From the NCBI RefSeq assembly GCF_005780165.1, contig NZ_VAUV01000001.1:62001-126000 (forward strand): 64,000 nucleotides of DNA. The letters are read 5' to 3'. A model generated the notes under the pieces. That model was not told the origin of the DNA, did not search any database, and saw only the letters and a program-made list of their open reading frames with translations. Below are positions 53,123 through 62,821 of this stretch, piece by piece. This DNA comes from Phragmitibacter flavus. Its GTDB lineage: Bacteria; Verrucomicrobiota; Verrucomicrobiia; Verrucomicrobiales; Verrucomicrobiaceae. Position 1 is the stretch's first letter, and each line of letters begins with the position of its first letter. The translations under genes and the position numbers were made by a program.

Positions 53123-55279
53123 CTAGCTGCCGGACAACGCCTTGCCCACATCAATGACAATCAGGTCGCCCACCAGAATCCCCTCGTTGACCTGAACGCC
53201 TTTTTTGTCACCGGCATTGATGAGGAACTCGATCTTCATCGGCGTGTCACTGCCATCTGGATTCAAGAACAGAAACAGGTCCTCGGTCACCGTAAAAAAG
53301 CCATCGGAATCCGGTTTCAAGTTCTCCAGGGGAATCGACGAGGCGACTGGCTTGCGTGAGGTATCCACCGCATACCGCTCAAGCCATTGTTCCGCACCTT
53401 CCAGAGCACCATCGGGTTTGACCTTCACCAATTGACGGGTCCAAGCGCTGACCTGCTGGGTGATTTTTGGCACCACGGCCACATTGCCAGCCCAGTCCAC
53501 GGACTTGGTGGAATCAACGACGCGAAACATGAAACCTCCACGCCTCGGCAAGGGCGGCAGACTGGACTCGGAAATCATTCCGGCCGTGCCATTGATCTTC
53601 GCCGCATCCAGCACGATCTTTTGACCTGAACCATACAGATTGTTGAACACCGCCCTCGCTTGATTGAGCGATGCCAGCACATTTTTCGATTCCAATCCAG
53701 ACACTCCGGCAGCTTCCAATCGTGAGCGGTCGGCCGCATTGCCGGCGGATGCGAGCGCATACTTGACGGTGAACACGGTGTCGCGATTGACCTTGGCCCC
53801 ACCGTCGAGCAGTGATCCATCGGGACCGGTAATCGGCGGGATGTTGACCGGACCAAACTTGAACGTGTAGCCATTCGCCGGTGCCTGTGCCCAGTCGGAC
53901 ATCACTGCGAGTTTGCCTTTGGCGGGATCATTCGAATCGGCCAGCGTGGCTTTGAAAAGTTTGTCCGCATAGGTGCATTCCACCGAGGAAATGTTGAACC
54001 ACGGAGAAACATCCGGGGCCACCGCGATGGTGGGCCGCGCCACCGACCAGTCGCTGGCCTGCGCTTCGGTGTAATGACGTTTGGTATTGCCGGGTTTGTA
54101 GGAGAAATCCAGCACAGCAAAACGCGAGTCCGACTTGGTCAGTTTGGTGCGCCCGGACCAGTTGAAGGTAAAGTCTTTCTGCTCCGACTTCTGCGACTGC
54201 TTCATCGAGAACGAAAAGGCAAGACCGGCTTTTTTCTCGGGAAGATTGGCCGGGGTTCCATCGAGATTTTTTTTGCCTTCGTTGAGGTTAACCGCCTCCA
54301 TCTGCGGCTCGCCCTTGCCCTCGGCCAGTCCCGGCATCGGGGACACGGTGGAAAAATCCATGAAGTTCTCCAACACCTTGTCCACCACTTTGCTCTTGAT
54401 GCGATCCACCAACTCGTCGTCCTTGCCAGCGTCGCCCAATACCGTCACCTTGATGGCATTGCTCTGCAGCAGGCTTTGTTTGAAATTTTCGTAGTCGGCA
54501 CTCCCTTTGAAGAACCAGTATTGGCCTTCCACCCCTGTTTTGATGTGATCCGTCTTCATGATGGAGGAAGACTTGCCCGTCACTTCCACCGAATAGTCGT
54601 TGTCGTAACCTTCATAAGAGAAAGCGAGATAGGCAGTGAAGGGCGCGTTCGACGTGCCCGATGGGGTCTCCACGATAGGCTTGAGAATGTCGAGGGCGGA
54701 CCGTGTCAGCGGAATGGTGACGGAGAAAACATCATCGGTAAGCGGTGCCGGAATTGGACCCAGCTTCACGCTTTTGCCGCCTTCCTCTGGATTGATGTAT
54801 TCGATGTAAATATTGGCACCGCGCAGTGGAAGTCTGCCCAGCTTTTGTCCGGGCTTGAGCACCTTTTTGCGGATGATATCCAGCGCGCCTGGATCGAGTC
54901 CGAAATCGAACGTGGCCTGGAACACCCCTCCCTGAAGCACCCTGCCATCTGGGTCCACGGCGAGGCTGCCCTTCTCGTCGTAAATCTGGTCGCCCGAATA
55001 CGCCAGATTGTATTTGGTCACCGTCCACATCGGCTCACCCTGACTGTCCTTCATGAACCGGATGGTGGAAGGCAGGTAATAAAATTGATTGGGATTTTTC
55101 AGCGACTGGAAAAGGGTGTCCATGCCCGTCGACTTGAAGGCCGAACTGGACAGGTCAAGCGCCTGGGTTTCCTCCTCAATCAAAGCGTCCGAGGCCACCA
55201 GTGCCGAACCTTGGAAAGACAGCCAGGCTCCGCAAAGAAGCGCACCAAAATGGGTAAAATGCCGGATGGATAATTTCAT
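53123..55279 (-). CDS. Large exported protein, first gene of the secreted-protein operon
   Basis: 718 residues from the ATG at 55279 (MKLSIRHFTHFGALLCGAWLSFQGSALVA). Predicted all-beta domains: FKSLKNPNQFYYLP-type opening, GGVFQATFDFGLDPGALDIIRKKV, and FTAYLAFSYEGYDNDYSVEV. A helical insert (DELVDRIKSKVVDKVLENFMDF) and a late segment with PLPRRGGFMFRVVDSTKSVDW. No recognised catalytic or binding motif. Likely first gene of the run: the next upstream gene is divergent and starts at 55508, leaving a 228-bp intergenic region for promoters. Confidence 0.75.
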   Translation of the reverse strand: MKLSIRHFTHFGALLCGAWLSFQGSALVASDALIEEETQALDLSSSAFKSTGMDTLFQSLKNPNQFYYLPSTIRFMKDSQGEPMWTVTKYNLAYSGDQIYDEKGSLAVDPDGRVLQGGVFQATFDFGLDPGALDIIRKKVLKPGQKLGRLPLRGANIYIEYINPEEGGKSVKLGPIPAPLTDDVFSVTIPLTRSALDILKPIVETPSGTSNAPFTAYLAFSYEGYDNDYSVEVTGKSSSIMKTDHIKTGVEGQYWFFKGSADYENFKQSLLQSNAIKVTVLGDAGKDDELVDRIKSKVVDKVLENFMDFSTVSPMPGLAEGKGEPQMEAVNLNEGKKNLDGTPANLPEKKAGLAFSFSMKQSQKSEQKDFTFNWSGRTKLTKSDSRFAVLDFSYKPGNTKRHYTEAQASDWSVARPTIAVAPDVSPWFNISSVECTYADKLFKATLADSNDPAKGKLAVMSDWAQAPANGYTFKFGPVNIPPITGPDGSLLDGGAKVNRDTVFTVKYALASAGNAADRSRLEAAGVSGLESKNVLASLNQARAVFNNLYGSGQKIVLDAAKINGTAGMISESSLPPLPRRGGFMFRVVDSTKSVDWAGNVAVVPKITQQVSAWTRQLVKVKPDGALEGAEQWLERYAVDTSRKPVASSIPLENLKPDSDGFFTVTEDLFLFLNPDGSDTPMKIEFLINAGDKKGVQVNEGILVGDLIVIDVGKALSGS

Positions 55280-55507
55280 GATGTTAAGTCGGAGATGCTG
55301 AACTTTGCCAATGGATGCAGATGGCCCTCCAGTCCCACTACCGCCGCCGCCCAAATACACCCCCGGAGAGCAAAATCTCCGTTTGGCATTGGTAGGTAAG
55401 CGGTGGTAATTGACCGTGGTTTTAGTAGTAGCCTCCTTCCTTGTGCCCAACGGCCCTTCCTTCGTAACGGTGATGACGAAAAAAAAGAAAATCTCTCAAA
55501 GCCTTCC

Positions 55508-56254
55508 ATGACCTCACCGTCCTCCCCCGACTCTTTTTCCTCCGATCCTTTTCCGACCACGCAGTGGACCCTCGTTCAGATCGCCCAAGGCGGAACCGCC
55601 GAGGAGATGCGCGTTGCGATGGAGGAAATTTGCCGGCGTTACTGGCGGCCCATCTTCAGTTTCCTCATTCACAGCGGTCATTCCAAACCCGATGCCGAAG
55701 ACCTCACCCAAGTGTTTTTCCAGAAGATCATTTCAGAAGAAGCCATCCTCGCCGCCCGCAGCGAGCGTGGGCGGCTGCGGTCCTTCATGCTCGGCATGCT
55801 GCGACGCGTCATCAGCCGGCATGCGCGCCACGATGGTGCCCAAAAACGCGGCGGCGGCCGACAGGCCATCTCATTGGACGCCCTTCTCGAAGACGAATTC
55901 CACGCTCCCGAACTTATCGATGGTGCCGATCCCGAAACGCTCTACAACCGCCTGTGGGCCCGTCAGGTCATGGAACATGCCCGCCAGCAATTGCGCTTTG
56001 CCTTTGAGCAAAAGAGCCGCGTCGAAGTCTTCGATGCCGTATCCCCCTTCCTCGCCTTCGACACCGAACCTCCCTCATTTGGCGAACTGGCCATCGCCTT
56101 GAAGTCCAGCGAAAGCGCCGTCCGTCAGCTTCTGCATCGGCTTCGAAAAAAATATCGCGACCTCCTCGACCAGGAAGTCGCCCGCACCGTCATGCGACCG
56201 GAAGATGTGCGCGAGGAACTCGAATGGCTGCGTCATACCATGAGCCGGGGCTGA
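55508..56254 (+). CDS. ECF-type RNA polymerase sigma factor
   Basis: 248 residues from the ATG at 55508. Sigma-70 region 2 (FPTTQWTLVQIAQGG, then RYWRPIFSFLIHSGHSKPDAEDLTQVFFQKII) and region 4 (LAIALKSSESAVRQLLHRLRKKYRDLL), with a charged linker (DGAQKRGGGRQAISLDALLEDEFHAPELIDGADPE). This is the Planctomycetes/Verrucomicrobia ECF group that is often encoded beside serine/threonine kinases. Its stop is 6 bp from that of the convergent kinase gene, and it diverges from the secreted-protein operon. Confidence 0.88.
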   Translation: MTSPSSPDSFSSDPFPTTQWTLVQIAQGGTAEEMRVAMEEICRRYWRPIFSFLIHSGHSKPDAEDLTQVFFQKIISEEAILAARSERGRLRSFMLGMLRRVISRHARHDGAQKRGGGRQAISLDALLEDEFHAPELIDGADPETLYNRLWARQVMEHARQQLRFAFEQKSRVEVFDAVSPFLAFDTEPPSFGELAIALKSSESAVRQLLHRLRKKYRDLLDQEVARTVMRPEDVREELEWLRHTMSRG

Positions 56255-56260
56255 AGCACG

Positions 56261-58639
56261 CTACGTTTTCGGCACCGTCAAAACCTTCGCCAGGTTCATC
56301 GCTTCCGCCTTGATCAATCGCCGCTTGTCCACGTCCGCAGGTTTCGATTTCGACTTCGCCCGCAAGGCCGCAATGCCACGGGCGAAAATCTCCTGCGCCT
56401 CCTCGCGACGATCCGCGTGAACCACCGCCATCGCCTCCGCCCGCACGCAGTCCACCCATCCCGACGCCCCCTTGACCACCCCCGCAAAATCCTCTGCCCT
56501 TAGGAGTTCATCCACATAAACCAGACACAGTTGCGGATCATCCACCACCGCCCGCTCCGCATGCTCCAGCAGCACCTTGCCCAAGTCTTCCGCCGTCCAT
56601 TGGTAATGCTGATGCCCCGCGGGATGAAACTTCTTCACCTCGTCAAACGCCTCGCGGGCATAGCGCATCTGGGCCTCCCAATTTTTTCTTCCGCCCTCCA
56701 CCCGCTGCATGCCGCGCAGCAAATACCATAGGTTCGGCCGACGCTCCGCCTTGAAAAACTTCGCCTCCTGCCGCATCGCCTCCTCAAACGGCGCGGCCGC
56801 CTCATCAAAACGTTCCATCCGGCAATACTGCATGCCCAGATTGCCTAGGCAATTCGCCACAGTGGGATGCTCGTTTCCATACAACTTGCGCAACGCCGCC
56901 AAGTGTTCTTTGACCACCTCCAGGCTTTCCTCATGCCTCTTCAAGTGATGCAGGATCGCCGCCATCAGGTTGGGCGACAAATGCAACAGCGGGTCATCCG
57001 GATACTTGCGCCACTGCTCAAACGCCATCCGCGCTTCCGGTTCCGCCTCCCTCGCCCGACCCCAGCGCATCAAAATCCACCCCAGCTCGACTTGCGTCGA
57101 CAAGGTCCGATGATCCCTCTCCCCATACAATCTCTGCTTCATTTCGAGCGCCTCACGCATCTGCTGCTCCGCCTCCTTCGGCTTGCCAAATTCATGCAGA
57201 TGAAGCGCCCCAAAATGCAATGCCTCCGCCAGCGATGGACGATCTGACATCCCAAACGAACGCTCCAGTTCCAATGCCGCCGCCGACTGCTCGTGAGCCT
57301 GATCATAATAACCCAAATCCAGATAAGCTTGCGAAATGACCGCCCGCAATTCCGCCTCCACACGCGGCTGATTTTTTAAATCCTGCCCCACCCTCTTCGC
57401 CGTCTGGTCCAGGATCTCCAGCATCATGGTCGAATCCCGCCCCAGCGACTTCGAAGCCCTCGCATGCCCCAGCGTGTCCTTCAAAAACTGCGTCACCTGA
57501 CGGCTTCGCTCCAGCTCCTGCTGAGCCCGAAGATACATCAACGTCGATGCCGTCACCCCCGCCAACAACGCCAGCACCACGACTGCCGTCGCCACCGTTG
57601 CCACCCGATTCCGACGCGCAAAACGTCGCATCAGATACCAGGCCGTCGGCGGCCTCGCCGTCACCGGACGATGCTCAAGAAACGCCAGCAAATCTGCCGC
57701 CAGCGCATCCGCCGAGTCATAACGCCGCTCCCGATCCTGTTCCAACGCCTTCACCACAATCCAGTCCAGATCACTCCGCACCTGACCAATCAACCGCGCC
57801 GCTTCCGTCTGCCGCGCCGTCGCGATTTTCTTCAGCTCTTCGCGATGCAATGACCTTAACACCGTCGACGGCCGTTTCACATCGCGCGATTTCGCGTCCT
57901 TCCGTTCCCACGGCACCTGACCCGTCACCAGTTCATACAACACCACTCCCAAGCTGTAGATGTCCGTTCGAGTATCAATGTCCACCCCCAGCCCTCCCTC
58001 CGATTGTTCTGGACTCATGTAAGCCGGTGTGCCCATCAACCGGTCCGCCCGCGTCACCAGCGTCTGCTCTATCAAGCGCCCGCCCGCCGTCGCTTTCGCA
58101 ATACCGAAATCAATCACCTTCGGCACCACTTCGTTGCCCATCTCTGCCACCAGAATGTTTGACGGCTTCAAATCCCGATGAATCACCCCCTTTTGATGCG
58201 CATGTTGCACCGCATGACACACCTCAATGAACAACTCCAGCCGCTCGCTCAATGACAAAGTCCGCGCATCGCAATGCCGTGTCACCGGCTCACCACGCAC
58301 CAGTTCCATCACAAAATACGGACGCCCCGATGGCGTCGCCCCCGCATCGAAAACCTTCGCGATCCCCGGATGATCCATCACCGCCAATGCCTGCCTTTCC
58401 AACTCAAACCGCGCCGTCACTTCACGAGTGTCCATGCCCAGCTTGATGATCTTGAGCGCCACCTCCCGCCGCACCGGTTGCGATTGCTCCGCCAGCCACA
58501 CCGCACCAAACCCCCCTTGTCCCAAACACCTCACCAGCTTGTAGTGGCCAATCACCAACCCCGGCTGCTCGCCCATCGACTCGCCCAAATCCAACTCCTG
58601 CAAAGCTCCACCAACGAAGTATTCCAGTGAGTCCGACAT
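56261..58639 (-). CDS. Membrane serine/threonine protein kinase with TPR region
   Basis: 792 residues from the ATG at 58639. Hanks-type kinase: P-loop GQGGFGAVWLAE, Lys63 in ALKIIK, catalytic HRDLKPSN (Asp156), DFGIAKA (177-179), activation segment ending GTPAYMSPEQ. A membrane helix (VATVATAVVVLALLAGVTASTLMYL) near residues 350-375 places the kinase inside and about 400 residues outside. The outer part is TPR-like (LDLGYYDQAHEQSAAALELERSFG, LGNLGMQYCRMERFDEAAAPFEEAM). Paired with an ECF sigma factor gene tail to tail. Substrates unknown. Confidence 0.92.
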   Translation of the reverse strand: MSDSLEYFVGGALQELDLGESMGEQPGLVIGHYKLVRCLGQGGFGAVWLAEQSQPVRREVALKIIKLGMDTREVTARFELERQALAVMDHPGIAKVFDAGATPSGRPYFVMELVRGEPVTRHCDARTLSLSERLELFIEVCHAVQHAHQKGVIHRDLKPSNILVAEMGNEVVPKVIDFGIAKATAGGRLIEQTLVTRADRLMGTPAYMSPEQSEGGLGVDIDTRTDIYSLGVVLYELVTGQVPWERKDAKSRDVKRPSTVLRSLHREELKKIATARQTEAARLIGQVRSDLDWIVVKALEQDRERRYDSADALAADLLAFLEHRPVTARPPTAWYLMRRFARRNRVATVATAVVVLALLAGVTASTLMYLRAQQELERSRQVTQFLKDTLGHARASKSLGRDSTMMLEILDQTAKRVGQDLKNQPRVEAELRAVISQAYLDLGYYDQAHEQSAAALELERSFGMSDRPSLAEALHFGALHLHEFGKPKEAEQQMREALEMKQRLYGERDHRTLSTQVELGWILMRWGRAREAEPEARMAFEQWRKYPDDPLLHLSPNLMAAILHHLKRHEESLEVVKEHLAALRKLYGNEHPTVANCLGNLGMQYCRMERFDEAAAPFEEAMRQEAKFFKAERRPNLWYLLRGMQRVEGGRKNWEAQMRYAREAFDEVKKFHPAGHQHYQWTAEDLGKVLLEHAERAVVDDPQLCLVYVDELLRAEDFAGVVKGASGWVDCVRAEAMAVVHADRREEAQEIFARGIAALRAKSKSKPADVDKRRLIKAEAMNLAKVLTVPKT

Positions 58640-58739
58640 CGGCGCAGAAGGTAGAATGTTTTTGCTCGATGACAAGGCGAATCCCGGTCACCATGATTCT
58701 CCATTGAATCCTCCTTGCCTGACGGTGTAGCCTGTCCCC

Positions 58740-60149
58740 ATGCGAAGACTTCTCTGGCTGCTCCTCTTTTGCCTGCCCATGTTGGCCCAGGCCGAATCAC
58801 CCCAGCCGTTTGACCGCCTCACCTTTCATCAAGGTCCCCAACCTCTCGCAAAAGATGCCGTCACCACCGACTGGCCACGCTTCCTCGGCCCCGACGACAA
58901 CGCCATTTCCACCGAAAAGCCACTCCTTAAAACCTGGCCGGAAAGCGGTCCCGCCCTGGTATGGGAAGTCACCAAAGGCGACGGCTACGCCTCCCCCACC
59001 ATCGTCGGCGACTACCTCATCCTCTTCCACGCCATCGACAATCACGAAACCATCGACTGCCTCCATCGCGAAACCGGCCAACGCTTCTGGACCTTCAACT
59101 ACCCCGCCGAATACCGCGACCGATACGGTTATGCCAGCGGCCCACGCGGCAGCGCCGTCATCAGCGATGGAAAAGTCATCACCCTCGGCGTCACCAGCCA
59201 GCTCACCTGCCTCGACCTCAAAACCGGCAAGCTTCTCTGGCAACGCGACCTCCGCGCCGACTACCAGGTCCCCCAGGACTTTTTCGGCCACGGCAGCAGC
59301 GCCCTCATCCTCGACCAAAAAATCATTGTCAATGTCGGCGGCAAATCCCCCCAGGTCTCCGTCGCTGCCTTCGAACTCAACACCGGCAAAGAGATCTGGA
59401 CCGTCCTCGACGAATGGGGCGCCAGCTACGCCTCCCCCATCCCCGCCATGATCCACGGTCAGCAAAAAATCCTCGTCTTTGCTGGTGGCGAAAGCAAACC
59501 CGCCACCGGCGGCCTGCTTTGCATCGACCCCAAAGACGGCACCCTCCACGACCGCTTCCCCTGGCGCGCCGACGACTACATCTCCGTCAACGCCACCTCC
59601 CCACTCGTCATCCCCGCAAAAAACCGCGCCTTCATCACCACCTGTTATCCCAAACGCACCCCACTCGGCGGAATCATGCTCGAATTCGACCACAACTTCA
59701 AAACCAAAGAAGTCTGGCGAAGTTCCAAATTCGGCATCCACTGGATGAACCCCATCTACCTCGACGGCTATCTTTATGGTATCGACGGCGAGCTCGACCG
59801 CACCTCCACCCTCGTCTGCGTCAATGCCGATACCGGCGAAGAGAAATGGCGCGAGTCCATCACCTGGCAGGACGCCAAAATGGGCGGCAAACTCGGCATC
59901 CAACGCGCCAGCCTGATGCATATCGACGGCAAATTTCTCTGCCTCGGCGAACTCGGCACCCTGCTCCGACTCGACCTCACCCCCGCCGGCTGCAAGATCG
60001 AACAACAAGCTCAACTTTTCTACGCCCCCCACACCTGGTGCCTCCCCGCATTGAGTCACGGCCTGCTTTATGTCATGCAAAACTACGACGAACAAGTCGG
60101 CCCAAAAACCGGCCAGCGTCTGCTTTGCTACGACTTGCGCGGACCTTGA
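58740..60149 (+). CDS. Exported PQQ-type beta-propeller protein
   Basis: 469 residues. Signal peptide MRRLLWLLLFCLPMLAQA. Repeated blades of the PQQ/quinoprotein type: DWPRFLGPDDNAIS at the start, then ETIDCLHRETGQRFWTFNYP, TCLDLKTGKLLWQRDL, AFELNTGKEIWTVLD and VCVNADTGEEKWRE. No catalytic Asp or cysteine pair of alcohol dehydrogenases, so probably a structural or binding propeller. Common and abundant in Planctomycetes and Verrucomicrobia. A second such gene is at the right edge. Confidence 0.87.
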   Translation: MRRLLWLLLFCLPMLAQAESPQPFDRLTFHQGPQPLAKDAVTTDWPRFLGPDDNAISTEKPLLKTWPESGPALVWEVTKGDGYASPTIVGDYLILFHAIDNHETIDCLHRETGQRFWTFNYPAEYRDRYGYASGPRGSAVISDGKVITLGVTSQLTCLDLKTGKLLWQRDLRADYQVPQDFFGHGSSALILDQKIIVNVGGKSPQVSVAAFELNTGKEIWTVLDEWGASYASPIPAMIHGQQKILVFAGGESKPATGGLLCIDPKDGTLHDRFPWRADDYISVNATSPLVIPAKNRAFITTCYPKRTPLGGIMLEFDHNFKTKEVWRSSKFGIHWMNPIYLDGYLYGIDGELDRTSTLVCVNADTGEEKWRESITWQDAKMGGKLGIQRASLMHIDGKFLCLGELGTLLRLDLTPAGCKIEQQAQLFYAPHTWCLPALSHGLLYVMQNYDEQVGPKTGQRLLCYDLRGP

Positions 60150-60172
60150 CGCCATCGTCAAAAATCCGTTAA

Positions 60173-60760
60173 ATGAACCCTGAATATTTTTCCTCGACTC
60201 GCATGACACCCATCAAAAGTCCCATCTCCGGTCAAACCATGGAACGCGTCACCCTCGAAGAAGGATTGACCGCTTTCCGCTGCACGCAATCCGGCGGCCA
60301 CTACATCCCCGCCACCGCCTACTGGAACTGGCTCAAACGCCAGCCCGAACGACTGCCGCATTTTCCCGATGGCGGCGACGCACTCGATCTAAGTCAGGAC
60401 ACCGCCACTCCTTTGTTCTGTCCCGAGACAGGAACCCTCATGACACGCTTCCGTGTCGGCCATGGATTCCCCTTTTCCATCAACCGCTCCATCACCGGCG
60501 GCCTGTGGCTCGACGGCGGCGAATGGGAAGCCCTCCGCCAGCGAAACTTTCACGACGAACTCCACCTCATCTTCACCGCCCCATGGCAACGCGCCGTGCG
60601 CGGCTCCGAGGCCCGGGCAGTCTACGAACAACGCTTGAAGGAAACGCTGGGCGAATCCCTCCTCGCCCAGCTCACCGAATTGCGTGACGCTTTGGAAGAC
60701 CACCCCCACCATAGCCTGGCCATTGCCTATCTAACTGAGAACGATAGAAGTCGTATCTAA
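60173..60760 (+). CDS. Degenerate zinc-ribbon-like protein
   Basis: 195 residues from the ATG at 60173 (an ATG at 60203 is also possible). Two blocks resemble the zf-TFIIB-type ribbon (SPISGQTMERVTLEEGLTAFRCTQSGGHYIP; FCPETGTLMTRFRVGHGFPFSINRSITGGLWLDGGEWEALRQ), but most zinc-binding cysteines are replaced, so metal binding is doubtful. The C-terminal helical part includes VYEQRLKETLGESLLAQLTELRD. Function unknown. Confidence 0.7.
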   Translation: MNPEYFSSTRMTPIKSPISGQTMERVTLEEGLTAFRCTQSGGHYIPATAYWNWLKRQPERLPHFPDGGDALDLSQDTATPLFCPETGTLMTRFRVGHGFPFSINRSITGGLWLDGGEWEALRQRNFHDELHLIFTAPWQRAVRGSEARAVYEQRLKETLGESLLAQLTELRDALEDHPHHSLAIAYLTENDRSRI

Positions 60761-60799
60761 ATCTCCCCCAAAGTATTTCATCACGTTCCCACCACTCTC

Positions 60800-61459
60800 G
60801 TGACACGCTTTAGCTCCATTTCATATTGGTTGTTATGGAGTGTATTCATCATCCTCGCCATCATCTCCTGGCGGATGGCTTGGAAGCGTGAATCCTTTCG
60901 AAAGCGAGCCCTTCCGCTGCTGAGACTCAGCCTATATCTCTGGAGCGTTGTCTCACTGGTGATGATCGCAGCGGTTGTTATCTATCTCACCACATTCGAC
61001 GGATGGAAGGACCTTACTAGAGGGCGGGTCCATCGCATCGCTCATGACATTTTTTCTGACACTGCGTCTCTCACCAGGATCGAGATCTTTTTGCTCGATG
61101 GCGATGACTCACAGAAGGCCAACACCCGGTTTGAATGGCGTGGAACGGAAAACGGAGATCCCATCTATGGGGAGACCACCGTGTCCGGTGGAGCTCTCAG
61201 GGGTTTCTTGGAAACTTGGAACGGTCAACCGCTCAATGGTTCACATACCGGTGCCATGTGTCATGACCCGCCGTATGGCTTTCGGGGATATGATGGCGAC
61301 AGATTGGTCTTTGAAACCACCATTTGCTGGCGCTGTCAAAACATCGCTTTCGTGCCCTTTCATGGATCTGAAATCTATTATGGGTTCGACAGCGAAAGCG
61401 ATATCGCCAAAGAGCTACTGAATCGATGCGACCAACTTTTGCCATACAAACGCCATTGA
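60800..61459 (+). CDS. Small membrane protein with extracytoplasmic domain
   Basis: 219 residues from a GTG at 60800. Two N-terminal helices (SYWLLWSVFIILAIISW; LSLYLWSVVSLVMIAAVVIYL) and a soluble domain starting near 75 (VHRIAHDIFSDTASLTRIEIFLLDG). The end has four cysteines in AMCHDPPYGFRGY and TICWRCQNIAF, a pattern that recurs in uncharacterised planctomycete and verrucomicrobial proteins I recall. Function unknown. Confidence 0.72.
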   Translation: MTRFSSISYWLLWSVFIILAIISWRMAWKRESFRKRALPLLRLSLYLWSVVSLVMIAAVVIYLTTFDGWKDLTRGRVHRIAHDIFSDTASLTRIEIFLLDGDDSQKANTRFEWRGTENGDPIYGETTVSGGALRGFLETWNGQPLNGSHTGAMCHDPPYGFRGYDGDRLVFETTICWRCQNIAFVPFHGSEIYYGFDSESDIAKELLNRCDQLLPYKRH

Positions 61460-61463
61460 GGGT

Positions 61464-62075
61464 TCAGTTACACGGTGCGAACGCCACCTCCCCAATTTTC
61501 AGCGCCATCCCGCGCACATCCTCCGGCCATCCGGCGATTTCGAGCTCAAACTTCTCCCGATTCCCCGCAAACAAGGCCCGGTTGGCTTCCTCGAATCCGG
61601 CGCGATCTCCCGCCATCGTTGTCATGAACCGATAACACGCCTCCTGTGCCTTGCGCTTCGCATCGCGCCCCGCGTTTGCCTTCTTCGCTTCCTCCACCAG
61701 TTTTCGCAAAGTTACCGAAGCCCCACCCGGTTGCTCGCCCAGCCATTCCCAATGCCTCGGCAGTAAGGTCACCTCCCTCGGCACCACCCCCAACCTCGGC
61801 CTGCCGCGACCTCGCACCGTTTCTGCCTCATCTTCCGATGCCGTCGGCTTGATCAAATGTCTGAGCTGCGCCGTCAGCTCCTCCGGCATGCAACGGAGAT
61901 CGAGATCCACCGTCTTGCCAGTCGCTTCATCAAAAATCAGCACCTCCACGTCCGGCTGCTCCAGATGAAAACGCCGCGCTTCGGTCGCTACCTCCACCAA
62001 TCCCCCCGTGAGCAACAACTGCTCCCCGGCAAAGACTGCATGCTCAATCGACTCCCCCGATAATAGTTCACTCAT
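61464..62075 (-). CDS. DUF2239 protein
   Basis: 203 residues. Family signature RGRGRPRLGVVPREVTLLPRHWEWLGEQPGGASVTLRKLVEEAKKAN, then AQEACYRFMTTMAGDRAGFEEANRALFAG and the ending WPEDVRGMALKIGEVAF. Soluble and without predicted signal. Function of DUF2239 is not established. Convergent with the small membrane protein gene; stops 4 bp apart. Confidence 0.9.
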   Translation of the reverse strand: MSELLSGESIEHAVFAGEQLLLTGGLVEVATEARRFHLEQPDVEVLIFDEATGKTVDLDLRCMPEELTAQLRHLIKPTASEDEAETVRGRGRPRLGVVPREVTLLPRHWEWLGEQPGGASVTLRKLVEEAKKANAGRDAKRKAQEACYRFMTTMAGDRAGFEEANRALFAGNREKFELEIAGWPEDVRGMALKIGEVAFAPCN

Positions 62076-62260
62076 GCCGTGATTATGCCCGGGTAAAAAT
62101 CCTCTGTCAAATATTACCCGGATCTAATTGAAATGGCCCGCGCATCGCGAATTGCTTGCCTCACCACGTCGGTCCCACGTATTTTTATTAAACATCGATC
62201 TCCTGCTCCGGCACGAAACATGCATTGTAAATCCACCAACCCATCAAGCCTCAAAACCAC

Positions 62261-62818
62261 ATGAATCTTGACGACAGCCAATCCAAGTCCCTAAGCGGTT
62301 CGCTGTTGCTGGCGGCCCCTTCCTTACGTGATCCCAACTTTTTCCACACGGTGCTGCTCCTCGCCGCGCACGACTGTGCTGAAGGTGCTTTTGGTTACAT
62401 CCTCAATCGTCCGTTGGACAAAAAAGTCGCTGATCTGGTTGATGACGAAAAGCTCGGCACGCTGGGTGACGTCCCCGTTTTCATCGGCGGTCCGGTGGGC
62501 ACCAACAAACTTTCATTTGCCGCCCTCGACTGGAACACCCGCAAACGCACGCTACGTGTGCAGTCCCATCTCTCCACCGCCCAGGCCAAAAAGGAGATCG
62601 AGAAAGGTCGCCTTGTGCGCGGATTTATCGGCTACTCCGGCTGGTCCGAGGGTCAGCTTGAGAATGAGCTGGAGCAAAAATCCTGGATCACTTGTGCCCC
62701 TCCGTCCAAAACGGTGATGAACCAAAGTCCCGAGGAGCTTTGGAAAGCGATCCTTGGGCACATGGGTCCTTATTATAAATTGATGGCGAACATGCCGGCG
62801 GATTTGTCTTTGAATTGA
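62261..62818 (+). CDS. yqgE: YqgE/AlgH family protein
   Basis: 185 residues. DUF179 signature: LSGSLLLAAPSLRDPNFFHTVLLLAAHDCAEGAFGYILNRPL, FIGGPVGTNKLSFAAL, LVRGFIGYSGWSEGQLENELEQKSWI and the end YYKLMANMPADLSLN. Single-domain cytosolic protein of unknown molecular function; AlgH was named for its effect on alginate regulation in Pseudomonas. Confidence 0.92.
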   Translation: MNLDDSQSKSLSGSLLLAAPSLRDPNFFHTVLLLAAHDCAEGAFGYILNRPLDKKVADLVDDEKLGTLGDVPVFIGGPVGTNKLSFAALDWNTRKRTLRVQSHLSTAQAKKEIEKGRLVRGFIGYSGWSEGQLENELEQKSWITCAPPSKTVMNQSPEELWKAILGHMGPYYKLMANMPADLSLN

Positions 62819-62821
62819 ACC

